Assembly: GCA_934660965.1 (NCBI GenBank)
Contig: CAKUIM010000003.1
Location: forward strand, 47,717-111,716
DNA: 64,000 nt
Direction: 5' to 3'
Source: an uncultured Oscillospiraceae bacterium
Lineage (GTDB): Bacteria > Bacillota > Clostridia > Oscillospirales > Oscillospiraceae
Part shown: piece after piece, positions 32,508 through 42,900 of the stretch
Layout: every line of letters begins with the position of its first letter
How positions within the stretch are numbered: the stretch's first letter is position 1
The notes under the pieces: model-generated
Databases searched by the model: none
What the model saw: only the letters and a program-made list of their open reading frames with translations
What the model was told of the DNA's origin: nothing
Program-made: the position numbers and the translations under genes

Positions 32508-35500
32508 TTATTTGCCGTAGATCCGATAAAGGAACACCACGATCTGCGCGCGGGTGCAGTCGGCCTCCGGGCCAAACTTGCCGCCGCCGATACCGTTGGT
32601 GACGCCGTTATCATCGGCCCAATTGACCGCAGCGGTGTACCACGCGCCGTCCGCCACGTCGGCGAAGCGGCTATCGCTGTCAGAGGTGCTCACTTTGGCC
32701 GCACGGGCCAGGAAGGTCACCATCTGGGCGCGGGTCACGATGACGTCCGGCGAGAAGGTGGTCTTGCCGGTGCCGACGGTGATGCCGTTCTCAATGGCCC
32801 AAAGCACGGCCTTGCAGTAATAGGCGCTGGAGTCGATGTCCACGAAGCTGTGCTCGGTGATGGTGGGCTCCGGGCTGCCTGCGGCGCGCCACAGGAAGGT
32901 CACGACCTCCGCGCGGGAGCCAAGGCCCGCCGGGCTGAACAGCCCGTTCCCGGTCCCCGTGGTGATGCCGTTCCGCGCGGCCCACTGGACGGCATCGTAG
33001 TACCAGTCGCTCTCCTTCACGTCGGCAAACTGGATCGGCTCCTTGGCCTCCGCCTCAAAGCTGGCGGAGACCGTCACTGCACTGGAGGGCATTTTGAAGG
33101 TGTACTTGTTTTCAGTGGCCTTCGTAACGGCAATGAGATTGCCGTTACGGTCTCTGACCGTCAGAGACCCCAAAATGAAGCCTTCATCGGGGGTAACGGT
33201 GATGGTCACCATCCGGCCGCGGGCGGCGCGGCTGGTGCTCAGGGTCAGCTTGCCGTTGGCGGTGTCCTCGGCCTTGATGGTGTAGCTGGGTGTTACCACG
33301 GGAGCCGGAGTGTCCTCCACAAAGGACCAACTGCCGGTGAATTTCACAGTAGTGCCTTCCACGGCAGTGATCCAGCCGGAGAAGGTCCAGGTGCCGTTCT
33401 TGCCATTCTTCTGCGCCTTGACGGCATAGCCGGCGGTGTACTTGGTATCCACGGCGGCCTTGGCCTCGTCCTCGGTCCGGTAGACGGCGCCATCCACGGG
33501 CAGCGTCTCGCCGGCGGGGAAGTCCATGCCCCAGTCATAGAAGACAGTGTAGGTCGCCGGAACATCCTTGTCCCGGACGGTGATCACCGCCATATTGCTG
33601 GTGGTGCTGGCCGTGGTATTGCCAGTGGCATCTGCCTTGGTGTTGACCGCGACCACGTAGTAATAGTAGGTGCCTGCGGCAGTGATGGCCGGCGTGTAGA
33701 CGGCATTCGTTTCGCCGAGGATCGCCGTGCCGTTGAAGTTATCCGCCGCGTCGGAGGAATACCACTGATAGCTGATGATGCCATCGTCAGAGACAGTGGT
33801 GGTCCCGTCCAGAGCCGCGATGGTGTCGCCCACCTCATAGGAGGCGTTCACCAGTGTGATGGCCGCCGGGGCGGCCGCGTCCACCTTGGACGATTCAGTG
33901 AAGGTCCAGCTTCCGGTAAACTTCACGGTCGTTCCATCCAGAGACGCCGTCCAGCCGCTGAAACTCCAGGTGCCAGCCTTTCCATCCTTCTGTCCCTCGA
34001 CGGTATAGCCGATGGTGTAGTGGGTGTCCACGGCAGCCTTGGCCTCATCCTCGCTCTGGTAGACGGTGCCATTCACGGGCAGCGTTTCACCGGCAGGGAA
34101 ATCTGTGCCCCAATCGTAGGAAACGGTATAGCTGACAGGAACAGTCGTGTACTCCGGGATGTCGATAGACTTTACGGCACTCATCTCGCCGCTTTTGCTG
34201 GCGGCTGCATACTCCTTGCCCGCGCCGGTGGTGCTGATGGTGATGTAATAGAGTTTCTTTGCCCCGCTGCCGGTCAGTGCGGTGAGGTCAAGCGTGGCCG
34301 GGTCAGTTCCGAGGTAGATCTCCGTGCCCGCCAGCACCTGCTCAGCCGTGGGCTCCGCTGCGTTCGCGTCCAGCACGAGGTATCGCATCGCGCCGGCATA
34401 GTCTGCGGTGTAGGAGACCTTCGCCGTATCCTCTGCCGTGCGGCTCACAGCTCTGTTCTCCAGATTGGGGTGCGGCTCCGTGCCGGTCTGGAAGAAGTGG
34501 ACGTCGTAGCTCACAGGGATGGGGAGATTCTGTGAATCCACGATGCCCTCGATGGTGACGGTGACCTTATCGCCTGCGTCATACGCAACATGGGGTCGGA
34601 ACGCGATGAGCCGCTTGAGCGGATTGCTGTTGATGGTAAACAGCCGGTTCTCGGACTTTTCCGCCGCTGTGAGGTTATTGAAGTCCAGAATATCCGTGGG
34701 CTTGCCGTCGCATTCCAGCGTTACCATGAAGGTGGAGGTATCCACCTTGGCGTCATTGGTATTGATGAAGTAGCTCCACGGGTTACCCTGATAGGGATTG
34801 CCCTCCGGGTATTTCATCGTCCATGTGCCGCGGGCTTGGAAAGTCTCAATGGGCTGGCGGTTGCCCGGCCACAGTACTGCCGTCAGACCGTCCGGGTCTG
34901 CTCCGGCATAAGTCACCATCATGGTAACGGCGGAGCCGCGATTAGTGCCCGCCTTGTTTTTACCGGACAGGTTCGCAGCACCAAAGCCGGTGCCGGACAA
35001 TCCGGGATTGAGGATATAGCTGCGGTGGGACAAGCCCGTTCTATCATTGCCAATGTCAGGCATGAAGCTGTTGACCATCTTATTTGCTACGCCGGTGCCC
35101 GCAACACAGTTGGAGCCGCCGGGACCTGCCTTTGCCCACCCGAACACGCCGTTGACGATGCCCGCCGCATTTGCCGCAGCGCCGCTGACATTGTGCGTGA
35201 TGGTACCCAGCTCCGCCAGCAGTGCCGCACCCGCCTGCGCTCTCCACTGAAATCCGCCGATGCGGTCATTCGTGTGGATATACAAAAGCTGTAAACCGGC
35301 GCTGTAGCGCATGAAGTTCGTGGCATTGAGGGCATTGTTCAGCGTTTCCTGGGACAGACTGCCCGCCAGCTTGTCCCGATCCGCTTTACCCTTAGCGTCC
35401 AACAATGCGGAGGTGTCGTCTCCGATCCGGTTGTTGATTTCTTCGTTGGCGATGTCCGGTATCGCGTCGTACACATCCGGCAGCGAGGTATCGTAGGGAT

Positions 35501-35702
35501 GCTCCGCATAGAAATGATTGATCTCCGCGAAGCTATGCTCCGCAGGATACTTGAACCGGAACGCGGATACTTCCTGTTCCTGTGTCTGTGTACTGCCTGC
35601 ATCCGCGGCATGGGTCACGATCTGCACCGACGAGGTGATCATCACCGCCGCCAGTGCTGCGGCCAGTATCCGTGCGGGGGCTTTCTTGGGGTGTTTGTTC
35701 AT
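32508..35702 (-). CDS. 1064-aa secreted SLH protein with CAP-like and SHIRT-like domains
   Basis: Signal peptide (ILAAALAAVMITSSVQIVTHA, cleavage ~32), a CAP-like region at ~115-290 (LNATNFMRYSAGLQLLY, GLSHRSYILNPGLSG), two ~95-aa repeats resembling SHIRT/stalk modules (SYTVSYDWGTDFPAGETLPV and YTVFYDWGMDFPAGETLPV), an Ig-like beta segment between them, and three SLH repeats at ~890-1064. Likely a stalked, cell-wall-anchored surface protein. SD GGAGG precedes 35702. Shares layout with the 564-aa CAP/SLH protein. Confidence 0.9.
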   Translation of the reverse strand: MNKHPKKAPARILAAALAAVMITSSVQIVTHAADAGSTQTQEQEVSAFRFKYPAEHSFAEINHFYAEHPYDTSLPDVYDAIPDIANEEINNRIGDDTSALLDAKGKADRDKLAGSLSQETLNNALNATNFMRYSAGLQLLYIHTNDRIGGFQWRAQAGAALLAELGTITHNVSGAAANAAGIVNGVFGWAKAGPGGSNCVAGTGVANKMVNSFMPDIGNDRTGLSHRSYILNPGLSGTGFGAANLSGKNKAGTNRGSAVTMMVTYAGADPDGLTAVLWPGNRQPIETFQARGTWTMKYPEGNPYQGNPWSYFINTNDAKVDTSTFMVTLECDGKPTDILDFNNLTAAEKSENRLFTINSNPLKRLIAFRPHVAYDAGDKVTVTIEGIVDSQNLPIPVSYDVHFFQTGTEPHPNLENRAVSRTAEDTAKVSYTADYAGAMRYLVLDANAAEPTAEQVLAGTEIYLGTDPATLDLTALTGSGAKKLYYITISTTGAGKEYAAASKSGEMSAVKSIDIPEYTTVPVSYTVSYDWGTDFPAGETLPVNGTVYQSEDEAKAAVDTHYTIGYTVEGQKDGKAGTWSFSGWTASLDGTTVKFTGSWTFTESSKVDAAAPAAITLVNASYEVGDTIAALDGTTTVSDDGIISYQWYSSDAADNFNGTAILGETNAVYTPAITAAGTYYYYVVAVNTKADATGNTTASTTSNMAVITVRDKDVPATYTVFYDWGMDFPAGETLPVDGAVYRTEDEAKAAVDTKYTAGYAVKAQKNGKNGTWTFSGWITAVEGTTVKFTGSWSFVEDTPAPVVTPSYTIKAEDTANGKLTLSTSRAARGRMVTITVTPDEGFILGSLTVRDRNGNLIAVTKATENKYTFKMPSSAVTVSASFEAEAKEPIQFADVKESDWYYDAVQWAARNGITTGTGNGLFSPAGLGSRAEVVTFLWRAAGSPEPTITEHSFVDIDSSAYYCKAVLWAIENGITVGTGKTTFSPDVIVTRAQMVTFLARAAKVSTSDSDSRFADVADGAWYTAAVNWADDNGVTNGIGGGKFGPEADCTRAQIVVFLYRIYGK

Positions 35703-35744
35703 TGGCTATTCCTCCGTAGTTTGATTTGCGAAGGGATGGAGTCG

Positions 35745-35820
35745 TTCCTTCTCTAAGCAGTCCTTTTTATAAAAAGAACGGTTTAGAGAAAGAATGGGCC
35801 GCTTCCGGGCCCTTCCTTCT
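35745..35820 (-). repeat. double-hairpin element, copy 2
   Basis: Stem 1: GGGCC (35796-35800) with GGCCC, flanked by AGAA.GAA / TTC.TTCT. Stem 2 pairs 35745-35756 with 35782-35793 around an AT-rich apical stem. It sits between the 151-aa membrane gene end and the 1064-aa SLH gene start. Confidence 0.55.
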
Positions 35821-35828
35821 TATGTTCG

Positions 35829-36284
35829 CTATAGCTGTTCTGCCGCCTTCTGGAGCCGGGCCAGCACGTTGGCCGGGCCGTACACCACCACGCCGCCGGG
35901 AACGGGCGTGATGGCAACGGGGTCCGTCAGCCAGCGGCGATAACGCTCCCGCAGCGGATTGCGGGAGACCCACTCATAGACCTTTGTGCCGTCTCCCTTG
36001 GAGGTGAGGCCACGGTGTGTCTCCATCTCCAGCTCTACGCCCAGTACCGCGAGCAGCACCTTGACCTCGCCGGGGATGGTGACCGTCTGCGACCGGGTGC
36101 GTTTCTCCGCCCATACCGCCCCAACGGCCGCCGCTGCGGCTGCCGCACAGAGAAGTCCTGCCGCCCACGGCAGAGCAGAGACCTGCAGGCTCTTGCGAGT
36201 GAGAAGAACGAGCCACAGCAGCACGGCGGCAAACAAGAGGTTCAGGATCAGGTAGTGTATGCCGTACTTCATTCTGCTGCTCAT
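35829..36284 (-). CDS. two-TM membrane protein, ~151 aa
   Basis: Two adjacent hydrophobic helices (IHYLILNLLFAAVLLWLVLL and LPWAAGLLCAAAAAAAVGAV) followed by a soluble ~90-aa domain (VTIPGEVKVLLAVLGVELEM...). No family recognised. The start at 36284 is 1 bp past the stop of the zinc-ribbon gene; the SD is weak (AGTAGG). Likely co-transcribed with that gene. Confidence 0.62.
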   Translation of the reverse strand: MSSRMKYGIHYLILNLLFAAVLLWLVLLTRKSLQVSALPWAAGLLCAAAAAAAVGAVWAEKRTRSQTVTIPGEVKVLLAVLGVELEMETHRGLTSKGDGTKVYEWVSRNPLRERYRRWLTDPVAITPVPGGVVVYGPANVLARLQKAAEQL

Positions 36285-36285
36285 C

Positions 36286-36777
36286 CTACTTGCGCCTGCT
36301 TTCTTCAAATTCTTTCTTCGTTCGCTCGTCCAGCGTGGAGTGCTTGCCCTGGCCAGCACAGATGGGGCAGCCGTGGCCTCCGACGGCCCGCACCACGATT
36401 TCCGTCCGCCAGACATGACCTGCGCGGCAGGTCCACCACGCCTTTTTATGGCTGCCCGGAGGCAGCTCTCTTGGATCAATGCCCCGGTTCAGATCCCAAC
36501 GCCACTCCTGCATCAGTTCCGGGCACCGGGATGCCAGGTCGTTATAGTTGGGCCATGCCCTGCAGTTCTTGCAGTACGGGCAGCCCGCGTTCTGTTTAGA
36601 TCTGGTGTAGACCGCCGTCTGCCAGGTGTGGCCGTGTTTGCAGTGCCACCACACCCGCTTCCCGGAAGAGGACATCACATCCTTCGGACTTAGGCCCTCA
36701 TTCCGGGCAATGTCCCATTCTTCTAAAAGGTATTCCTTATTGTTGTTTCTGCAATAGTCATCCAGAGAGATTCGCAT
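36286..36777 (-). CDS. treble-clef/zinc-ribbon protein (DUF4379-like)
   Basis: 163 aa. Two repeats of the pattern W-W-C-xx-GH-x-W ... GCPxC (VWWHCKHGHTWQ ... GCPYC and AWWTCRAGHVWR ... GCPIC), each with a preceding LMQEWRWDLN / LLEEWDIARN helix. These are typical of probable zinc-ribbon (DUF4379) repeats, often fused to restriction-like nucleases; no nuclease is fused here. SD is weak. It stands immediately downstream of the giant SLH gene. Confidence 0.75.
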   Translation of the reverse strand: MRISLDDYCRNNNKEYLLEEWDIARNEGLSPKDVMSSSGKRVWWHCKHGHTWQTAVYTRSKQNAGCPYCKNCRAWPNYNDLASRCPELMQEWRWDLNRGIDPRELPPGSHKKAWWTCRAGHVWRTEIVVRAVGGHGCPICAGQGKHSTLDERTKKEFEESRRK

Positions 36778-36865
36778 GGAGCTTACACCACACAGTGCGG
36801 CCAGATATTGGCCTGCAATTTAATAGTAATTTATCTTGATAATTGAAGGCTGCTCAGATAGCAGT

Positions 36866-36938
36866 TTCTTCTCAAAATGGTCCTTCTCCCGAAGGGCCAC
36901 TTTGAGAAGAAGGGGGCGCTTTCGCGTCCCCCTCCTCC
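36866..36938 (-). repeat. double-hairpin element, copy 1
   Basis: Stem 1: G5 (36912-36916) with C5 (36928-36932), loop CGCTTTCGCGT. Stem 2: 36866-36876 with 36901-36911 plus an inner GGTCC/GGGCC-type stem. It sits between the giant SLH gene and the zinc-ribbon gene; the 206-bp gap holds no other feature. Confidence 0.6.
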
Positions 36939-36983
36939 TTGTACGTCGGTCAGTGGATCGATCGCTCGTCCGCTGGCTGGGGT

Positions 36984-39900
36984 TTAGTTGAGGCCGTTCC
37001 AGACCTCGTAGCCGTCCTCGCTGTAGCGATGGCTGTGGCCGTTGGCCGCCTCCATGATCTGGTAGTAATACCAGGCATCGGGGGTCACATCGGAGAAGTG
37101 CTGAACAGCGTTGCCGTCCACGAACTCGCGGTCGGCGCTGCGGGCCAGCATCCGGTTGACGATGGTGGCCGCCTCGGCACGGGTCACGAGGTCGTCCGGT
37201 GCGAACCGGCTCTCGCCAACACCGGTGATCCAGCCGTAGCTGGTGGCGGTGGTGACGTAAGGCGCATACCAGGCGTCATCCGCGACGTCCACGAAGGGGC
37301 TGCTGATCTTGTCAGTGACCTTGGCAAAGCGAGTAGCGATCACGATGAATTCGGCACGGGAGATCTCACGATCCGGGTCGAACTTGCCGCTGCCGATACC
37401 CTTGATGATGCCGAGGGAGGCCAGAGTGTTGACTGCCTTGGCGTACCAGGCGTCTGCAGGCACGTCAGTGAAGCTGACGGTGATGTCCACATCCTGGTTG
37501 ACCAGGAGTCTGTAGAACAGCTGGGCGGCCTGGGCGCGGGTCAGGTTGTCCAGAGAACCAAACTGACCGTTGTCGTAACCGTGCATATACGCGATATGAT
37601 CGGTCACTCTCAGCCACTGGTCCACGCCGGTCTCGCTGGGATCGGCCACGCCGGGGCGGGCCTCCTTGAAGCTAACGCTGATGGTGTGATCCTTGCTCAC
37701 CTTCTCGAAGGTGTAGCTGCTCACCGCACCCACGGACACGCCGTCCACCAGCACGTCGGCGATGATGTAGCCGTTGCCGGCAGTGATGGTGAAGGTCTTG
37801 TTGTCACCGCGGGAAACCTTAATGGTACCGTCGGGGCTGATGATGCCGCCCTTACCGGCAGAAGCGGTGATGGTGTAGCTGGCGGTGACGGTTCCGCCGC
37901 CACCGGAGCCACCGGAGGAACCGCCGCCGGTGTTGCCGCTATCCACGAGAACGACGAGAAAAGTGCTTGCCGTCAGGGTGGAGTCGGACTTGGAGGTCGC
38001 GGTAATGGTCAGGATCGTGCCATTGGTCTCAAGGCTGCCGACCGTCAGAACGCCAGCGTCGCTGATCGTCGTACTGGTCTTGCCGCCCGTGACAGTCCAG
38101 GTCACGTTGCCCGTTTCCTTACCGTTCAGCAGTGCCTTGAAGTTCACCTTGTCGCCGCGCTTTGCAGTGGCATTGCCGCTGACGGTCAGGGTGTCCTTTG
38201 CAGGCGGGTTCGGATTGTTGTTGTCGGCCTTCTCGAACAGAGCCGTGAAGGTCGTCGCGCCGGTGATCGCATAGAGCTTCACACCAGAGGTAAAGTAGGT
38301 GTTCTTGCCATCGCTCCAGCCAATGAAGGTGTAGCCGTCCTTGGCGTTGACGGTGGGGACCTCGGTCAGGAAGCTGCCGGAAACGACGTCGAATTCAGTC
38401 GTACCGGTCACATCGCCCTTGGTCGCATCGACCACGAAGTTGACCTTGACGGTCTTGTCCGGGTCTGCCGTCCAGACAGCGGTGTAGGTCGTGACAGAGC
38501 CAGCCGCACCGAAGGTCGGGTTCTGGCTGGTGGCTTCACCCTTCTTCCAGCCTGCGAAGGTGTAACCTGTGCGGGTCGGATCAGCGATGGTGATCGCTGC
38601 ACCGGCAGTGCCGGTCATCATGATGGAGCTCTTGCCGTTGTTGTCCTTGCCGCCAGCGTAATCGAAGATGGCGAAAGCCTTGCTTGCTACATCCTCATAC
38701 TGTGCGGTGAAGGTCACATTAGCAGTTACCTTGTAGTTCTGGATAGCCTCCTTTGCGAACACGCTGGTGCCATCGCTCCAGCCGACGAACACGAAGCCCT
38801 CATTCGCGGTGATGGTCGGAACCTTCTCCGCTGCAACAGAGCCGTTGTGATCGACCTCGACAGAATCATTGCCGGTCATGGAGCCGTTGTTACCGGCATT
38901 GAAGGTCACGGAGTGCTTGTTCACCGTCCACTGTGCAGTGTACACAGTCACGGTGCCAGCCGCACCGAATACCAGGTTAGTGACATCCTGCTCGCCGTTC
39001 TTCCAGCCTGCGAAGGTGTAGCCGTCGCGGGTCGGAGCATCCATGTTATTGATGGTTGCATTGGCATCGCCGGACATCGAGATGGAGCTCTTGTCGTCTG
39101 CGTCCTTACCGCCGTTGAAGTCGAAGATGACAACAGCCTTGCTGTCCGCCTCGTACTGCGCGGTGAAGGTCACATCAGCAGTTACCTTGTAGTTCTTGAT
39201 GGCCTCAGCCGCATAGGTGCTGGTGCCGTCGCTCCAGCCGATGAACACATAGCCGGTCTTAGCGGTGATGGTCGGAACCTTGTTCGCCTCGACAGAACCA
39301 TTGTGATCCACCTGAACAGAAGCATCGCCGTCCATTTCACCCTTGGTGTCGTCACCGACCACAAAGGTCACTGCGTGCTTGTTTGCCGTCCACTGTGCGG
39401 TGAACACAGTCACGGAGCCAGCCACTCCGTACTTCAGATCGGTCTTGTCCCAGCCTGCGAAGGTGTAGCCCTCACGGGTCGGGGCCTTGACGGTGATCTC
39501 CTCGCCGGCAATGCCGGTCATGGTGATGGAGCTCTTGCCGTCTGCGTCCTTACCGCCGTTGTAGTCGAAGATCGCAATTGCCTTGCTGATGTTCTCATAC
39601 CGAGCAGTGAAGGTCACATTGCTGGTCACCTTGAAGGATGCAACAGCCTCGTTGGTGTAAACATTGCCGTTGTTCTCCCAGCCGATGAACACATAGCCGG
39701 TCTTAGCGGTGATGGTCGGAACCTTGCCCGCCTCGATAGAGCTGTTATAGTTCACCTTGACAGAAGCATCGCCCTGCATGGTGCCGTTTGCACCGGACTG
39801 GAAGGTCACGGTGAACTTGTTGGCCGTCCACTGTGCAGTGAACACAGTAACGGTTCCGGTCTTACCGAACTTCGGCTCACCCTTGTCCCAGCCTGCGAAG

Positions 39901-42900
39901 GTGTAGCCCTCACGGGTCGGAGCAGTGATGGTGATCGCAGCGTCGGCAGCGCCGGTCTTACGGATAGAGGTGTTGCCATTGGCATCCTTGCCGCCGGCGA
40001 AGTCGAAGATGGCAATGGCTTCGGACGGAGTGACCTGATTGTCCTTCCAGATCGCATAAAGCGTAAGCTCGCTCTCGGAATTCTTATCGAGGTTCGTCAG
40101 GATCGCACGGAGTGCGTCTCCGATCTCTTCGCCCTCACGGAACATAGCGCTGGTAGCGTCCTTGTTCACGCTCCAGCCAAGGAATACCTTGTCTGCCAGC
40201 GTGAAGCTGTTCTGCGCCAGCTTTGCATTTGCGGTGTCGAACACATAGGTCTGATCCGCAACATTGCCGGTCGCACCGTTGCCGTTGTAGTGGATGGTAT
40301 AGGTCTTTGCGGTCCACTGCGCCGTATAGGTCGTAGTGGTGTTTTCAGCACCGAACAGGGTGTTTTCGGTGATCTGCTCGTTCCAACCCTTGAAGGTATA
40401 ACCGCCGCGGGTCGGGTTGGGCAGAGTGCCGAGCTTTGCACCCGGATCGCCGGTGCGGGTCTCATAGGTCTTGCCGTCTGCCGTGCCGCCGTCGAAATCG
40501 AAGGTCACGACAGCCTTGCCGGTCTGGATCTTTTTGAACTGTGCCGTGAAGGTCGCATTCGCAGTGACCTCATACGCATCGCCAGCCTGCTTGATCACAT
40601 CGCCGGTTTTCCAGCCGGAGAAAATCTTACCGGAAGGAGCAGTAAAGGTATTTGCTGCGGGCAGGTTGATGTTGCCGGTCTTCACGACCATCTTGATCGG
40701 ATCGCCGTTTTCAGCCTCGCCCTTGAGGAAGGTGACTACAAAGTAGCCGGTCTGGTTGTTGTTGTCGTCGATCTTATCACCGGGCTTGATGATCGTGCCG
40801 TCGGGCAGTTTGATCGTGCCGTCCGGGTAGATGATCGTGCCCTCGGGGACCTTGATCTCTTCCTTGGTATCACCCGTCTTATCGCTGGGATCGGGACGGG
40901 TCACAGTTGCCTCGCCGTCCGTGACCTCAACCCTGCCGTCCGGCTTCTTCGGGCCGTCCAGTGTGCCGCCGTTGCCGGGCGTCACGATGACATTGTCCTT
41001 GTCGTGAGGCGGCTCGATTGCGCCGTCCTTGCCGGGTAGCTCGATGGAGCCGTTGCCGCCGGTAGAGTCGTCCTTCTTGTACCACTGGGCGAAGAACTCC
41101 ATCTCCCGAGCAGTAAACTCGTCGGTGGGGTTGTACTCCTGCTTGTCCGTACCCATCCAGTTGAGGAACGTGTAGCCGTCCCACTTGAACGGGCTGGCGA
41201 TGATGGCGACCTTTTCGCCCTTGACCGCCTTGACGTTCATCACCTTGCCGGTGCTGTCGTTGCTGTGGTAGGTCATCGTGACGATCTCGGCGTCCGTGTC
41301 CTTATCGCCGCCCGGCTTGGTAACATCGGGCTTCGTCGGCTTCGACGGGTCCGTCGGGTCGGGCTCGCCGGGGATGGTGATTGTACCGCCGCCCGGACGT
41401 GTGATGATGATAGTGCCGTCAGGCTTCAGGATACCGCCGTCCGGCAGTACGATGGTCTCGTTGCCCTTGACCACATTGCCGCCGGCGGGGATGCTGATAT
41501 TGCCGGTGTCAAGATCGCGGGTCACGCCGGTGCCATTGGCCGTCACATTGTCGTCCGGGGTGTTGGGGTTGCCGTCACCGGGGACAGTGATGGAGCCGTT
41601 AGCTCCGACCTTGTACCACTGAGCGTGCCAGGTCTGGTTCTTGTCAGCTTCCACTTCGACGATGGCGTTGGCAGCCTTGAGGGTGCCGGTGCCGTTTGCC
41701 GCAGTGTTCCAGCCGCCAAAGGTCCAGTCAGCCACAGCGAAGGTGTTTGCCGCTCTCAGGTGTTCGAAGAAGGTCCGCGAGTCGTTGACGCCAACGGTGT
41801 CCTCGATCTTGTTCGCCTCACCGGTGCCGTCGTTCGGCAGGTAGATGAGCGTTGCGCTGTACTTAAAGGCAGTGGATTTGCCCCACTGTGCGTAGAGCGT
41901 CATGCCCTTGCCGGTAATACCGGTGATCTTGGCGCCCTCGCTATAAGCGGTGCCATTGATGCCATTCTCCTTCGTATTCCAGTTCTTGAAGACCTGGTTG
42001 CCGTTAGAGAAGGGGTTCCGGATGGCGGCGGTCTCAGTGCCATTAACGACCACGATCACATCATCGCCGGCGCCGCCGTTGGCCTTGTAGACAACGGAAA
42101 CGTAACCGGCAGGCGTTGCATCGGGCAGCTTGTCGCCGGGGTTGATCGTGCCGCCGTTATCGGGCAGAACGATGCTGCCGTCGGGCTTGATGACTGTGCC
42201 GCCCGGAACCTTGATCTCTTCCTTGCCCTTATCCGGGTTTTCCGGGTCAATGGGGCGGATTACGGTGCTGTTGTTGTCATCCTTCGGGATGGTGACATTG
42301 CCCTTGTCGTCGATACTCGGCTCCTTGTCGCCGGGCTTGACGATGATGTTGTCTGCATCCTTGGGCGCGGGGCCGATTTCCCCATCCTTGCCCGGCAGGA
42401 CGATGGAACCATCCGTGCGGACATAGGTGATGACCAGCGTACCCGTCGTCTGCGTCGGCGTGACGGAAATGCCCGTCGTGCCGATGTCCGTCGGTTGGCC
42501 GGCGGTCGTGCCGTCCGTGAACTGGTACTTTGTCGCCTTGTAGCCCTCGAAGCTCGGGATGTCGATGGCGTTGGCCTCACCGCGGTTGACCTTGATGGGG
42601 TTGTCATTGGCCAGCTTATACCCGTTATACAGGTAGGAGATGGTCAGGTCGGACTGATACTCCGTTGCGCTCGTCTTATTATAATAGTAAGTGATCGTCG
42701 TATCTGCCGACAGGCCGGTCAGCGTCAGCTTGCCGTCCTGGTAGACGTCCGTGGGAAGCGTCGTTTCCGAGCCGTTCCCAACGCCGGTGATGCCCACCAG
42801 CGTGTAGCCCGCGCGGTACGGCGGGGTCAGGGTCAGGTTGCCGGTGACGATGCCCTGCGCATCCGTCTTGTTGACCTCGCAGGTATCGTAAAGTGCGGGG

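Noticed and set aside
38230..40020. Regular ~440-460 bp repeats considered as a mobile-element array
   Set aside because: They are in-frame protein domain repeats without terminal inverted repeats.
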